DNA of 64,000 bases. Source: CAZDDI01 sp964504195 (GTDB lineage: Bacteria > Chloroflexota > Anaerolineae > B4-G1 > SLSP01). The stretch spans positions 39,204 through 103,203 of the forward strand of contig CAZDDI010000010.1 in NCBI GenBank assembly GCA_964504195.1, read 5' to 3'. Each line of letters opens with the position of its first letter. The first letter of the stretch is position 1. The notes below the pieces were generated by a model, which worked only from the letters and a program-made list of their open reading frames with translations, did no database searches and was not told the origin of the DNA. The translations under genes and the position numbers were made by a program. Shown piece after piece: positions 6,840 through 16,516 of the stretch.

Positions 6840-7774
6840 CCCACTCGCCACTCGACGCCAGCGACTGCGAACGCGTATGCTGCAATTTATGCGGAGCAGA
6901 TGACGCTTTTGTCCGTTTCCCATCCACCCTACCCAACGGCGAACACGACGACTGGCGCGCTTATGCCTGCACAAGCAATGGATATGGGCGGCACGGGCCA
7001 ATTGCACAGTGTCGCCGTTGTGGCCTGGTTTATGCTGTACCTCGCCCTTCCACACAGGCAGTGCTAGAAACATACACCGCCGTAGAAGACCCGCTCTACC
7101 AGGAAGAGCGAGAGGGACGTGTATTAACATTTGAACATCACCTGCGCCCATTGGAGCGATTTACCGGGCCGCCAGCGCAACGCCGATTGCTAGACGTGGG
7201 GGCCTACACTGGCGTCTTTGTGGAAATCGCTACACGCCACGGTTGGAATGCCTGGGGCGTAGAGCCAAGCGCATGGGCCGTGGAGCAATCCCGCCAACGG
7301 GGGCTGAACATGGTATCGGGCACGCTAGAGACTGCGGGGCTGGATGACAACAGCTTTGATGTGATTACACTTTGGGACGTAATCGAGCATCTGACAGATC
7401 CACAGAGTACGTTACAAGAGGCCTGGCGCATTCTTACACCAGGCGGCGCTTTGATTGTTCATACGATTGATATGGACAGTGCATTCGCACGAGCGCTAGG
7501 GCCACGATGGCCCTGGCTGATGGAAATGCATCTCTACTATTTCTCCCGCCGTACATTGCGCGCCATGCTGGAGCAAACTAGCTTTGAGGTAGCCTGGATG
7601 GGCGCACAGGGACGTTATCTGCGCGCTGGCTACCTGGCTAATCGGTTAGCAGCATTGTTTGCGCCATTGGGCCGACCTGTGGAATGGCTCGTCACCACGC
7701 TACAGGCACGGCAAATCCCTTTACATGTGAATCTAGGTGATTTGTTTACAGTGTATGCACGCAAACCGCACTAA
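6836..7774 (+). CDS. Class I SAM-dependent methyltransferase with N-terminal zinc-binding motif
   Basis: From ATG 6836, overlapping the GT2 stop (ATGA) with GGAGAG upstream, it encodes 312 residues. An N-terminal Cys cluster (CCNLCG, then CRRCG about 40 residues later) probably binds zinc. It is followed by a Rossmann methyltransferase fold with motif I LLDVGAYTGVF, then VITLWDVIEHL and GGALIVHTID. This architecture is common in enzymes that methylate sugars or small molecules in surface polysaccharide clusters. Translational coupling to the GT2 gene suggests action on the same glycan or lipid-linked sugar, but the substrate cannot be read from the sequence. An upstream in-frame ATG at 6809 lacks a binding site. 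Confidence 0.82.
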   Translation: MTHSPLDASDCERVCCNLCGADDAFVRFPSTLPNGEHDDWRAYACTSNGYGRHGPIAQCRRCGLVYAVPRPSTQAVLETYTAVEDPLYQEEREGRVLTFEHHLRPLERFTGPPAQRRLLDVGAYTGVFVEIATRHGWNAWGVEPSAWAVEQSRQRGLNMVSGTLETAGLDDNSFDVITLWDVIEHLTDPQSTLQEAWRILTPGGALIVHTIDMDSAFARALGPRWPWLMEMHLYYFSRRTLRAMLEQTSFEVAWMGAQGRYLRAGYLANRLAALFAPLGRPVEWLVTTLQARQIPLHVNLGDLFTVYARKPH

Positions 7775-7805
7775 GGGTCTGTAAAAGTATAGTTTCCCGC
7801 TACAA

Positions 7806-7826
7806 CCGCCCCCGGGACGGGGGCGG
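7806..7826. other. GC-rich stem-loop in the 7775-8041 gap
   Basis: CCGCCCCC and GGGGGCGG are separated by 5 nt, 31 bp past the methyltransferase stop. No T tract follows directly (GAGAGCAAAAAA does), so termination is uncertain. Apart from the promoter at 7968-7996, I see nothing else in this 267-bp gap. Confidence 0.4.
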
Positions 7827-7967
7827 AGAGCAAAAAAGCCCCCCGTGCTACCGGCTACTGAAACATACACTCGCCTGCCCATCCTTGGCGGCATTCCCTT
7901 GACCCGGTACCCTCTTCGTCGTTCTCAGTCTGCGGAAAAATGATACGCCCCATACACGCCTCTTCTG

Positions 7968-7996
7968 TTGACCTTAACCCAGTTGCATACTATAAT
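7968..7996 (+). promoter_or_regulatory. Promoter of the DUF11 surface-protein operon
   Basis: TTGACC and a perfect TATAAT are separated by 17 nt, giving a start near 8003 and a 40-nt leader before ATG 8042. This is one of the best matches to the sigma70 consensus in the window. Confidence 0.85.
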
Positions 7997-8041
7997 GGAC
8001 TTATCAGTCCTTTGATAGTAATATGATTGTGAGGTCATACC

Positions 8042-11000
8042 ATGATCCAAATAAGCGCTTACTCAAAAAAATTCCCCATTATTATACTCGCCTTGATTTT
8101 GGGAGCTTTCTTACTGGCCTTGCCGCTACTTCTGATACAACCAGCCCAAAGTGCCGCGCCCATTGATACGTTACCCCATCCTGAATCCCAGAGCACCTGG
8201 CTAATCCTTGATAAAACAGGGCCAGACACCACTTACGCCGGAGATCCGGTGCGTTACACAATCCGATTGACCAACACTTCAGACAGTGAGTTGACCAACG
8301 TGGTGTTGACCGATACCTGGACAACCCGTATCCCGTCGGCACAGGATAGGGAAGCGACGTGGTTACGGGGTATTCTAGCGCTCTATAACGGTGATTACAC
8401 GGTCAATCCACCTGACGCAGTGAACTATCACACCTATGGTTCCTATGTAAACTTGCGTAAGGGAGAAGCTTACTGGCATCTCAACCCAATTCCTGCCGGG
8501 CAATCCGTGGAAATTGTGTTGACAATGACTACCCCAATCACACTTCAACCAGCTTTGAACGGGCATCTCCCGTGGGGGCGTGTAGGGCCGTCGAATGTGG
8601 AAAATTCCATCGTAGCGGGAGCACCAGGCCGTGGGAATGTTGAAGGTCCGGTTGTTACTTCATTGGTGGTAGGGCCATTACTGCAACTGACCAAAACCGC
8701 CGTAGGCGAAGCAGCACCGACCGGGCAAACCCGGGTTGGCCGGCTCGTGACCTATACTATCCAGATCCAAAATGTCACGGCTGAAGGTAGTTTTCAACGC
8801 CCTGATGCCGTAGCAGCTCAAAACCTCGTGGTTTGGGATGAAATCCCTATTCAGCTGCAGGGAACAACTTACCTAACCTATAGCGCCAGTCAGCCGGGCG
8901 TGGTAATACATTATAATACAACCGGATACACGCTGACCTGGACTTTCCCGGAGAGTTTCGCGCTGCAACCAGGAGAAAACACCCATGTGTATTTCACCGC
9001 TCGCGTGCCGGCAGGTACAGCTTATAATCCCACCACCAATTTGATTAATGCTAAAAACAAATTGTTAGCAATTGCTGATACCATGCTAAAATCAGCTAAC
9101 TTGGCATCCGATTTGAGATCGCGGGTACTTAGTCCCTTTGATAAGACAGTGGCTGCGTCCACGCCACCCGCACAAGCGAATTACACCTATCCCAACCGCA
9201 TCGTCACCTACACGGTCACTATCTATAACCCTCTGCAAATTGACATCCATGATATGGTGTTTACAGATACGCTCAATATTGTCTCTGGAGCAACCTACGC
9301 AAGTATGGTACAAGGCCCAGCCCCAGTCTCTGGTGGCAGTAGCCCGCGGTGGGAGGGTTTATCGTTACCGGCCAATGGAGCAATCACTTTGATCTTTCGA
9401 GCTTTCATCCCACCGGATGTACCACTAGGGCCGCTCGGAACCACTTGTCGTAATGCGAGTTATTTCAATGGCGTAATGGCCGCACATCCGGCTTTCCCGG
9501 TCGTCTACGTTGGGCATGATAATAACGCCTTAGCACGTTTATATGTCGTACCGCAATTGCAAATGTCCAAAACAGTTACCCCGACTACACAAATCCCCGG
9601 TGAATCGGTGGTTTACACCATTCAGTTACAAAATGTGGGCGATACTGACATTCCAACGCCCCTTATCATCACCGACACCCTGCCCCTATTTTTCACCTAT
9701 GAACACATGGTCTCAACAGCTCCACCTGGCGAACCTGCTGTAAACGATAATGTCCTAACCTGGAATGATGTGCCGGGGATTCCGGCGGGACAATCTATCT
9801 CTTTCTCATTTAGTGCCATAACTGGAGGCCTCTCCGGGGTTGGTTATAAGAATGTTGTTTCCGGCTACAATGCAGAAACCTCAGTGTGTACTATTTCTAG
9901 CGCCGAAGTCAAACTGGAAATACCCATCACCAAGGTCGTTTCTCCAACCACGGTTATCCAGGGAGAGATTGTGCAATATCAAGCCATGCTCCAAAACGCT
10001 TCGACGCAGGATTATGTAGTTACAGATTTCAAAGACATCTTGCCAACTGGTTTTGTGGCTGCCAGTAACCTGAACGATGTTTACGAAATCACCTACGATC
10101 CGCCGTTTACATTACCATCCAATCAAACCCTAACGGAACAATTTGATGTATTGGTGCGCGGCTCTGGTGTTGGCACTACATGGTGTAATGCTTCTTATCC
10201 CTCACGAGAAGTCTGGCAAGATAAAGGCAAGTTCGGATTCAACATACAGGACACGGGATGGGCCTATAACACCGTCAAACAAGCCATGGTTGAGGTTATT
10301 CCTCAAGGGTATCTGCTCCAAACGAGCCACCCACAGCCGGTGGCAGTGAATGACACTCTCGTATTGACCCTGACTTTACAGGACAATCGGATTGATCCGG
10401 TTACTCCTTTGGCTGGCATTCACTTGAAATGGACCGTGCCTAGCTACGGCTCCGGCGATGCGCAAGAAATATTCACGCTTCTCGCCAGTTCCCTGCCCCC
10501 CGCTGAGTCATCCGCCCCACCTATCTATTACTGGGAGGGCCTTGAAATACCGCTTGCCGGCCAGCTACACATTATTTTGGAATTACGCGCACCACAACCC
10601 AACAACGATGATTGGGCACGCGACTACACCAGTACAGCTGAAGTGCTCACGCTTAATGATATGAATATCTGCATCCCCCGCTCTTCTTATAAAATCAAAG
10701 TCGTCCGCGGCATCGAAATTATCAAGACACCTTCACCCTCTCAAGTTGGGCCTTATGGCATTGTGCAATACACCTTGCGCGCCAACAATCTTACCGGCGC
10801 GCCGGTATCGAATGTCGTACTTACCGATGTATTGCCCCCGGGCTGGGAATTTATAGCACTGGTGAGTGGGCCACCTCCTACTGCCACAACCCCTTTGGTC
10901 TGGCACTTGGATACTATTCCCGCCCTAAGCGAGATCGCCATCAAATTCACCGCACGCGCCTATACATCGGTAGGGGGAGAGATTAATAAAGTAGCAGGCC

Positions 11001-12754
11001 TTGCGCCCATCAATCTAGGGTATCATAAAAATTACACTAATACGGTGCGAGTACAAGTGGTTTCAGGGGTAGGATTTTTCAAAACGGCCAACCCGAATGC
11101 GGTCAATGCGGGAGATTTAGTTAATTACACTATTACGCTTTACAATGGTGTTCCTAACAGTGAAAAGATGAGCAACATCATCATCACCGATACACTGCCG
11201 GCATATTTTACCTTTGTAAGAATGCTGGAAGGGCCGGCACCCAAACTACTGGCGGGGAATGAACTACGCTGGGACACGCTGACTACATTAAACAATGGGC
11301 AACGTCAGATATTACGCTTTGAAGTGCGGGTTGCCGAGGATGCGCGCACGGGCAACTATTACAATCAAATTATTGGCGAAGCGCGCAGTAGTAGCGGCGT
11401 CCCCCTCACGATTCCACCCTCTGGCCCAACTGCCCCTGTCTACGTTTCAGGATTGCCTTCTATTCAGGTGAACAAACAAGTATCTCCTAATGCTGTACGT
11501 GCCGGTAATTCAGTGACCTATACCCTGACGCTCTACAATGAAGCAGAGGGATCTTACGCCGTAGTAGTGACCGATACGTTACCCTACTCGCTCACCTTTG
11601 AAACAGCTTTAGGCTCCCCCCAGCCTACCGTCATTCCCGGGCCACGCGAGCGCGTGGTCTGGTCTGGCTTCGACTTGGCACCTGGTGAAACGCGGACGTT
11701 GACCTTCCGTGCCAGCGTAGACCGGCGAACCCCCAATGATGTTTACTGTAACGATGTGCAGGTCAAAATGGGCGAATGGATTCTGCCGCCACACCTGGGA
11801 TTGGCCTGTTTGAACGTTTCAGCTATCCCACGGGTGGATGCACAAATCAGTAAAGATGATGGGGTCACGCAGGTGGCAGCCGGGGATAGACTGACCTATA
11901 CCATCCGCTATACCAACAGTATAGACTCCGAAGCTGCACTTTATAACGTAGTCCTCACCGAGACCATTGCCCCGCTTGCTTATCTCACTGTTTTGGAACA
12001 CCCGAACTGGTTGCCGCTGGGGGAAGGGCGTTACCGCCTGGAAGTGAGCGAGCCGCTGTCACCTGGAGTTTCCGGAGAAGTGCTATTTGTGGTAGATCTA
12101 CAACAAAGCGTCCCGCTGACCGAGGTACTGTCAGTGCATAATCGTGTTGAAATCGGTTATACGACGCTAGAAGAGACAGTAGAGGCCACTCCGGATGACA
12201 ACATTGCCGAAGACATCAATCTCTGGCAAGGGCCGGATATCATCATTACCAACTTATGGTTTGAGCCAGCTAATCCCCTAATCGGAGAGCCATTGGCAGT
12301 TCACATTGAATTGACCAATCAGGGTACTTCGAATATAGACCGTCGTTATGATGGAAGCACCGACCCCGGCTGGTGGCTCTTCGTCACAGAGCTGTACTTG
12401 AAGAACACTTCTTTTGTCCCGGCTGGCCCGCCGACAGGGGTCTTTGATCATATCGGGGGGTATTGTCCCGATGCAGCTTGTTCCGCAACTCGAGGTGAAT
12501 ACCTGGTATGGCCTAACACCCTCGCGGCTGGTGAATCGCGCCAGTTCACATTCAACATTACTGCCCCAAACGCAGGAGTTTATAGCGTATACGTTCAAGC
12601 CGATGTTACTTGGCTTAATTGGCGAGGCGGAAAGGACTATGGGTTAATCCTAGAAGCCATCGAGGACAATAATATTTACAGGGGATCTGACTTGGTCATT
12701 TCAGGATCTGTTATAGGGCGTAAGGTTTACTTACCACTCATTTTACGCCATTGA
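8042..12754 (+). CDS. Giant secreted protein with about ten DUF11 (Ig-like) repeats
   Basis: The protein has 1570 residues. A signal peptide (KKFPIIILALILGAFLLAL core) ends near residue 38 (QPAQSAA). Then follow about ten units of roughly 110-150 residues sharing a start like KTVSPTTxxxGExVxYTIxL and a later TDTLP motif. Examples begin near LILDKTGPDTTYAGDPVRYT, LQLTKTAVGEAAPTG, LQMSKTVTPTTQIPGESVVY, VGFFKTANPNAVNAGD and IQVNKQVSPNAVRAG. These are DUF11-type beta-sandwich repeats found in bacterial surface proteins. A divergent CARDB-like module (IITNLWFEPANPLIGEP) precedes the end. The C-terminus GRKVYLPLILRH has the YLPLxLR form I associate with many Chloroflexota exported proteins. It probably acts as a cell-surface stalk or adhesin. 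It is followed after 25 nt by the LPQTG protein. Confidence 0.9.
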   Translation: MIQISAYSKKFPIIILALILGAFLLALPLLLIQPAQSAAPIDTLPHPESQSTWLILDKTGPDTTYAGDPVRYTIRLTNTSDSELTNVVLTDTWTTRIPSAQDREATWLRGILALYNGDYTVNPPDAVNYHTYGSYVNLRKGEAYWHLNPIPAGQSVEIVLTMTTPITLQPALNGHLPWGRVGPSNVENSIVAGAPGRGNVEGPVVTSLVVGPLLQLTKTAVGEAAPTGQTRVGRLVTYTIQIQNVTAEGSFQRPDAVAAQNLVVWDEIPIQLQGTTYLTYSASQPGVVIHYNTTGYTLTWTFPESFALQPGENTHVYFTARVPAGTAYNPTTNLINAKNKLLAIADTMLKSANLASDLRSRVLSPFDKTVAASTPPAQANYTYPNRIVTYTVTIYNPLQIDIHDMVFTDTLNIVSGATYASMVQGPAPVSGGSSPRWEGLSLPANGAITLIFRAFIPPDVPLGPLGTTCRNASYFNGVMAAHPAFPVVYVGHDNNALARLYVVPQLQMSKTVTPTTQIPGESVVYTIQLQNVGDTDIPTPLIITDTLPLFFTYEHMVSTAPPGEPAVNDNVLTWNDVPGIPAGQSISFSFSAITGGLSGVGYKNVVSGYNAETSVCTISSAEVKLEIPITKVVSPTTVIQGEIVQYQAMLQNASTQDYVVTDFKDILPTGFVAASNLNDVYEITYDPPFTLPSNQTLTEQFDVLVRGSGVGTTWCNASYPSREVWQDKGKFGFNIQDTGWAYNTVKQAMVEVIPQGYLLQTSHPQPVAVNDTLVLTLTLQDNRIDPVTPLAGIHLKWTVPSYGSGDAQEIFTLLASSLPPAESSAPPIYYWEGLEIPLAGQLHIILELRAPQPNNDDWARDYTSTAEVLTLNDMNICIPRSSYKIKVVRGIEIIKTPSPSQVGPYGIVQYTLRANNLTGAPVSNVVLTDVLPPGWEFIALVSGPPPTATTPLVWHLDTIPALSEIAIKFTARAYTSVGGEINKVAGLAPINLGYHKNYTNTVRVQVVSGVGFFKTANPNAVNAGDLVNYTITLYNGVPNSEKMSNIIITDTLPAYFTFVRMLEGPAPKLLAGNELRWDTLTTLNNGQRQILRFEVRVAEDARTGNYYNQIIGEARSSSGVPLTIPPSGPTAPVYVSGLPSIQVNKQVSPNAVRAGNSVTYTLTLYNEAEGSYAVVVTDTLPYSLTFETALGSPQPTVIPGPRERVVWSGFDLAPGETRTLTFRASVDRRTPNDVYCNDVQVKMGEWILPPHLGLACLNVSAIPRVDAQISKDDGVTQVAAGDRLTYTIRYTNSIDSEAALYNVVLTETIAPLAYLTVLEHPNWLPLGEGRYRLEVSEPLSPGVSGEVLFVVDLQQSVPLTEVLSVHNRVEIGYTTLEETVEATPDDNIAEDINLWQGPDIIITNLWFEPANPLIGEPLAVHIELTNQGTSNIDRRYDGSTDPGWWLFVTELYLKNTSFVPAGPPTGVFDHIGGYCPDAACSATRGEYLVWPNTLAAGESRQFTFNITAPNAGVYSVYVQADVTWLNWRGGKDYGLILEAIEDNNIYRGSDLVISGSVIGRKVYLPLILRH

Positions 12755-12779
12755 AAGTCACAGCAAAAAGGAAACCATC

Positions 12780-13325
12780 ATGAGTACAAAATTTAGGTTT
12801 TGCAGTTTAATATGCATTATATTAGCCGTAACCTTAATAATACTTACTACACCCAGTGTTAGTAGCGTTATGGCACAAGACCCGCCAACAGATCCACCAC
12901 CACCAACGGCCATACTGCCAACAGCCATACCACCAACAACCGTGCCGCCGACAGAACCGCCCACACCGGTGCCGCCAACAGCCATACCACCGACAGCTGT
13001 GCCGCCAACAGCCGTGCCGCCAACAGCCGTACCGCCGACAGCCGTACCGCCGACAGCCGTGCCACCGACAGCCGTGCCACCGACAGCCGTGCCACCGACA
13101 GCCGTGCCACCAACAGCCGTGCCGACCACGCCAACCGAATCACCACCACCACCACCAGCGCCCGCTGAGCCTACTGCGCCGGCAATTGCCCCGCAAGCAG
13201 CCGAGAATCATCGCTTACCTCAAACCGGCCTGCTTGAGGGATTCACGGTGATTGGATTGGGACTGGCAATTATCATGCTGGCATTTGCGACCATGCGTCG
13301 GCATCGCACAAACAGCGAACAGTAA
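12780..13325 (+). CDS. Small LPXTG-anchored proline-repeat surface protein
   Basis: The protein has 181 residues: a signal peptide (CSLICIILAVTLIILTTPSV, cleavage near SVMAQD), a rigid stalk of PPTAV/PPTAI pentapeptides (one PPTAI plus nine PPTAV in perfect register), and a Pro/Glu spacer. It ends in a textbook sortase signal: LPQTG at 146-150, a hydrophobic helix (FTVIGLGLAIIMLAFA) and the basic tail MRRHRTNSEQ. Sortase would join the Thr to the cell wall. No sortase gene lies in this window. It follows the DUF11 giant by 25 nt and probably shares its promoter. The lack of a folded domain suggests a spacer, or an anchor and partner for the larger protein. Confidence 0.85.
   Translation: MSTKFRFCSLICIILAVTLIILTTPSVSSVMAQDPPTDPPPPTAILPTAIPPTTVPPTEPPTPVPPTAIPPTAVPPTAVPPTAVPPTAVPPTAVPPTAVPPTAVPPTAVPPTAVPTTPTESPPPPPAPAEPTAPAIAPQAAENHRLPQTGLLEGFTVIGLGLAIIMLAFATMRRHRTNSEQ
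12972..13121 (+). repeat. 15-bp tandem repeat encoding PPTA(V/I), ten units
   Basis: Ten adjacent 15-bp units of the form CCRCCRACAGCCGTR encode PPTAI once and PPTAV nine times. Units differ mostly at third codon positions, with three adjacent units identical (CCACCGACAGCCGTG), as expected from recent slippage expansion. Confidence 0.95.
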
Positions 13326-13337
13326 ATCCTTCAGTTT

Positions 13338-13376
13338 ACAGCAGGGGGCAGCGCAACTGCCCCCTGCTGTGTTATT
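13338..13376 (+). terminator. Terminator after the surface-protein pair
   Basis: Perfect 14-bp arms ACAGCAGGGGGCAG and CTGCCCCCTGCTGT (5-nt loop) are followed by GTTATTG. The stem is very stable and the U tract is short. It lies 12 nt past the LPQTG gene stop. Confidence 0.75.
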
Positions 13377-13497
13377 GCACACCGTCCACCATCCGACTTC
13401 CCTTTTTTGCGATTTTGTGCTACAGTGAGTAGGAAGAATTTGTGAACGGCAGAGACTAAACGCCGACACGCTACAGGATTCCACGGGAGAAGCGAAC

Positions 13498-15042
13498 ATG
13501 ACTACCTTCTTACGATTCTTGTTTTTGATAGGTTACGCCATCGGCGTATATTTTATCCACCGCTACCTGCGCGCCCACCCGCCCAAGTTCGATGGGGAAT
13601 TTGTATTTCCAGAGTCACGCCCCTTCAAGGCGTCCTGGTATATGGGACTCCCCCTGCTCTGGCCGCTCCTGGCGCTATTCTGGCTAAATCAGCCCCCCAC
13701 TTCCCCAGGACTGTTGATCTATTTATTTATCATCGTACCGCCGCTGGTCATCTTTTTGCCCTGGCTCTGGTATTGGGGCGTACGCCCGCCATTCGTTGTT
13801 TTGCTGTTTACCGCCCTGCTCCTGTTAGTGCTACCCTTATTGATAACTGCCACCCTCTTTTTGATAGACGGTGTGCGCATCACTATCGGCGTGCTGCCGA
13901 TGCTCTTCTTCATGCTCGCGCCGCCAGCCTTTATGCTGCTCTTGGTATACCTGTGGGGCCCGCAAATTCTACCGCTCAGCCCGGAAGAGCAGCGCGCGCA
14001 CCGGGGCGATATCGCCAAACTTTTCGCGGCCTTCTGGACAACCTTCGCCAAGCCCTCTATCGTTGTTGTCAATGCGGAGGCTCAAACACGCGTCGCTGGC
14101 AACCCGTTCCTAGGTATCGCACCGGGGCTACTAGTAACGGAACCGGAAAACGCCGTGATTCTACGCGATGGCTCTAAAATCGCCGCAATCATGGATCCGG
14201 GCGTTCATTTTGTCGGCTACACCTCCGCGAATCTCGTGCATGAGGTACTAGACCTGTTCAAACAATTCCGCTCGGAGCCGAAGGTGGAAGCCATCACCAA
14301 AGACGGTATCCATATTCACGTTCCTATCTCCTCAATTTTTTCTATTGGAGGTGTCCGTCCGCCAGAAAAGCCAGGCGAATCCTGGCGCTATCACAAGAGC
14401 GCCGCGTTCAAAGCCTTTATGGCGCAAGAAGTCAACCCTACCGGGCGCACCCCTCTCGACGCACATCAGGTACGCTCATGGAAGGACATTCCCTTGCAAA
14501 CTGTGATCCCCTATCTAAAACAACGGATTGCCGGATATACGCTAGATGAATTATACGGTGCCAAAGAACCTTCATCACCGAAACTATTGCGCATAGTATT
14601 GGGGCAGGAAATGCAGACCTACACAAAAGCTCAAACCACACGCAGCGGCATTGAGGTGAGCGGCGGTGGCATGGGTAACAAGGTCAGCCCAGTGGATCAT
14701 AAGGTCGTCGAACAGCGCATGGACGCCTGGAAAGCCCGGAAGACACATGAGAGCCTCGTGCGGAAAGGACAAATAGAAGCCACCTATCTCACGCAGCTGG
14801 GACGCGTGCGCAGCAAAATGCTTGAGGAAATCCTACAACAAATCAAGAGACATGCGCAAGAATTGGAAAATGTACCTACCGAAAAACGCGACAGTATGCT
14901 CAAGATGATGAGTGCCGTACGTTTAATAGAAACGCTTGACGCGATCGCTCGTGACCCAGCTGTAGAACCACTCTTACCAGAAACAGTAGCCCAACGGATG
15001 CTGGCCTTACGTAAACAACGCGAAGAAGGGGGTAAAGCATGA
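13498..15042 (+). CDS. Multi-pass membrane protein with SPFH/band-7-like domain
   Basis: The protein has 514 residues. The N-terminal third is strongly hydrophobic, with about five membrane segments (first FLFLIGYAIGVYFIHRYL, later VVLLFTALLLLVLPLLITA and MLFFMLAPPAFMLLLVYL). About residues 205-290 read like an SPFH/band-7 core (AVILRDGSKIAAIMDPGVHF, then KVEAITKDGIHIHVPISSIF). An alpha-helical, charged C-terminal part follows (KMLEEILQQIKRHAQELENV), as in flotillin-like proteins. SPFH proteins form membrane scaffolds. Its stop overlaps the next start (ATGA), so the two are translationally coupled. The start ATG 13498 has GGGAG upstream. The SPFH call rests on fold-level resemblance. Confidence 0.65.
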   Translation: MTTFLRFLFLIGYAIGVYFIHRYLRAHPPKFDGEFVFPESRPFKASWYMGLPLLWPLLALFWLNQPPTSPGLLIYLFIIVPPLVIFLPWLWYWGVRPPFVVLLFTALLLLVLPLLITATLFLIDGVRITIGVLPMLFFMLAPPAFMLLLVYLWGPQILPLSPEEQRAHRGDIAKLFAAFWTTFAKPSIVVVNAEAQTRVAGNPFLGIAPGLLVTEPENAVILRDGSKIAAIMDPGVHFVGYTSANLVHEVLDLFKQFRSEPKVEAITKDGIHIHVPISSIFSIGGVRPPEKPGESWRYHKSAAFKAFMAQEVNPTGRTPLDAHQVRSWKDIPLQTVIPYLKQRIAGYTLDELYGAKEPSSPKLLRIVLGQEMQTYTKAQTTRSGIEVSGGGMGNKVSPVDHKVVEQRMDAWKARKTHESLVRKGQIEATYLTQLGRVRSKMLEEILQQIKRHAQELENVPTEKRDSMLKMMSAVRLIETLDAIARDPAVEPLLPETVAQRMLALRKQREEGGKA

Positions 15043-16466
15043 CCCGCACCACTGACCGCCTTGACAATTTAACCCTCCCTTTGTTGATAGTAATAGTTGC
15101 CACATTAGTGTTTTCCGTGCTATATATTGTGGCGATGCCCGAATCACTAGACGGTGTAAAACTAGCCCTAAGCCGCTATGGCGAAACACGCAACCCTATC
15201 ACTTTGCTGATCACGCTAGGAATGGCCTTTTTGAACAGCAGAGCCTTCGCATTTATGCTGGTTATGATCCTCGCCTGGTTCTCAGCGCATCTGTTACTAG
15301 GCCAATATCTGCAACAGCTTTATGCACTCACCTGGGAGGATACCTTGGGCGTGACCGAGGCAGCCGACAGAAACGCTGACTCACCAACGCGAGCGTCTGG
15401 CCTATTGTTTCGCATTCTCTACGGGCTGCCAGAGGAACCACCTTTTGCGCCAATCCTTGGCGCACGCGAAGGGCAAGTAGACCCGGACGGGCCAGAAATT
15501 ATGCGCAAGGTGGGCGGGCCAGGCTTCCTCAGCATAGGCCACGATACCGCCGTCGTCATCGCGCGCGGGGGTACAATTATTAACGTGCTAGGCCCTGGTT
15601 GGCATCGCGTCGGCCCCTTCGAGCGGATATGGGATGTAGTAGACTTACGCCCACAACGCCGCAATCTACATGTAGAAACGCACTCGCGTGACGGCATCCC
15701 CATCTATTGCGATGCCGAAATTCTTTTCCGGCTCGACAACGGCGAAGAACCGCCCGAAGAAACAGAAACTTTCGACTATCCGTACCCCTTCACCGAGAAG
15801 GCTGCCGATAATGTGTTGAAAGTAACCGCCGGAAAAGTCGTGCTCAAACCGGGGGGCAAACGCTTCACCGATTGGAGCACACGCATGCCCAACGGCATCC
15901 TTGACGGGGTCATCCGCAACACCATTGAACAGTACCGACTGGATGAGTACCTCACCCCCGCCGATAACGGCGAACCGCTTTTTGCCAAGTTGGAAAGAGA
16001 CATCGAAAAGCAAGTGCGCGAGGATGGCCTCAAGGCAGGGGCACGGGTATTACGTGTCACGCTTGGGCCAATCCTCCCGATGGAAGAAGCGATCTCGCAA
16101 CAATGGGTGGAATCCTGGCGTTCCGAGTGGGATATGGCTACGCACGAACTAGAAGCTGAAGCCAAAGCTCTGGGCACAGAGGCCATCAAGAAAGCCCGCG
16201 TTCTCGCACAAGCAGACCTGGTTACTACAATCATGGAAGGGTTGCGCGATTTCGATACGGTTGACCCCAACCTGCAAGAGACAATCATTATGATGCGCTT
16301 TATGGACGCAATGCGGTCGCTGGCAGAAACGGATCCGCTCGTGCGGGGGCTGATGTTCAAAGAGGCTGAAGGCCTACAGCGCATCATCAAGACCATGACA
16401 GAGATTACGCAGCAGCCATCGCCCCCACCACAGCTGCAGCTGCCACCCACAAATCCTGATCTGTAA
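15039..16466 (+). CDS. Second SPFH/band-7-like membrane protein
   Basis: The protein has 475 residues. There are two to three N-terminal membrane segments (PLLIVIVATLVFSVLYIVAM; FAFMLVMILAWFSAHLLLG), then an SPFH-like domain (FLSIGHDTAVVIARGGTIIN, LGPGWHRVGPFERIWDVVDL, HSRDGIPIYCDAEILFRL). A long helical region (ELEAEAKALGTEAIKKARVL) and a Pro-rich tail follow. The HSRDGIPIYCDAEILFRL stretch is the classic band-7 beta-strand pair. It is coupled to the preceding gene by a 4-nt overlap, and the two proteins probably form a hetero-oligomeric ring in the membrane, like HflK-HflC. Substrate or cargo is unknown. Confidence 0.72.
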   Translation: MTRTTDRLDNLTLPLLIVIVATLVFSVLYIVAMPESLDGVKLALSRYGETRNPITLLITLGMAFLNSRAFAFMLVMILAWFSAHLLLGQYLQQLYALTWEDTLGVTEAADRNADSPTRASGLLFRILYGLPEEPPFAPILGAREGQVDPDGPEIMRKVGGPGFLSIGHDTAVVIARGGTIINVLGPGWHRVGPFERIWDVVDLRPQRRNLHVETHSRDGIPIYCDAEILFRLDNGEEPPEETETFDYPYPFTEKAADNVLKVTAGKVVLKPGGKRFTDWSTRMPNGILDGVIRNTIEQYRLDEYLTPADNGEPLFAKLERDIEKQVREDGLKAGARVLRVTLGPILPMEEAISQQWVESWRSEWDMATHELEAEAKALGTEAIKKARVLAQADLVTTIMEGLRDFDTVDPNLQETIIMMRFMDAMRSLAETDPLVRGLMFKEAEGLQRIIKTMTEITQQPSPPPQLQLPPTNPDL

Positions 16467-16516
16467 AATTTATCGGCAAGTGCATTGCACCACAGGGACT
16501 CACATGGAGGGTCAAT

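Noticed and set aside
12972..13121. CRISPR-like array
   Set aside because: Units are 15 bp, contiguous and in frame with a coding gene; there are no spacers.
12758..13129. Minus-strand frame made of GGTAV repeats
   Set aside because: It is the reverse of the PPTAV repeat array; the plus-strand protein has a signal peptide and LPQTG anchor, so the Gly-repeat protein is not real.
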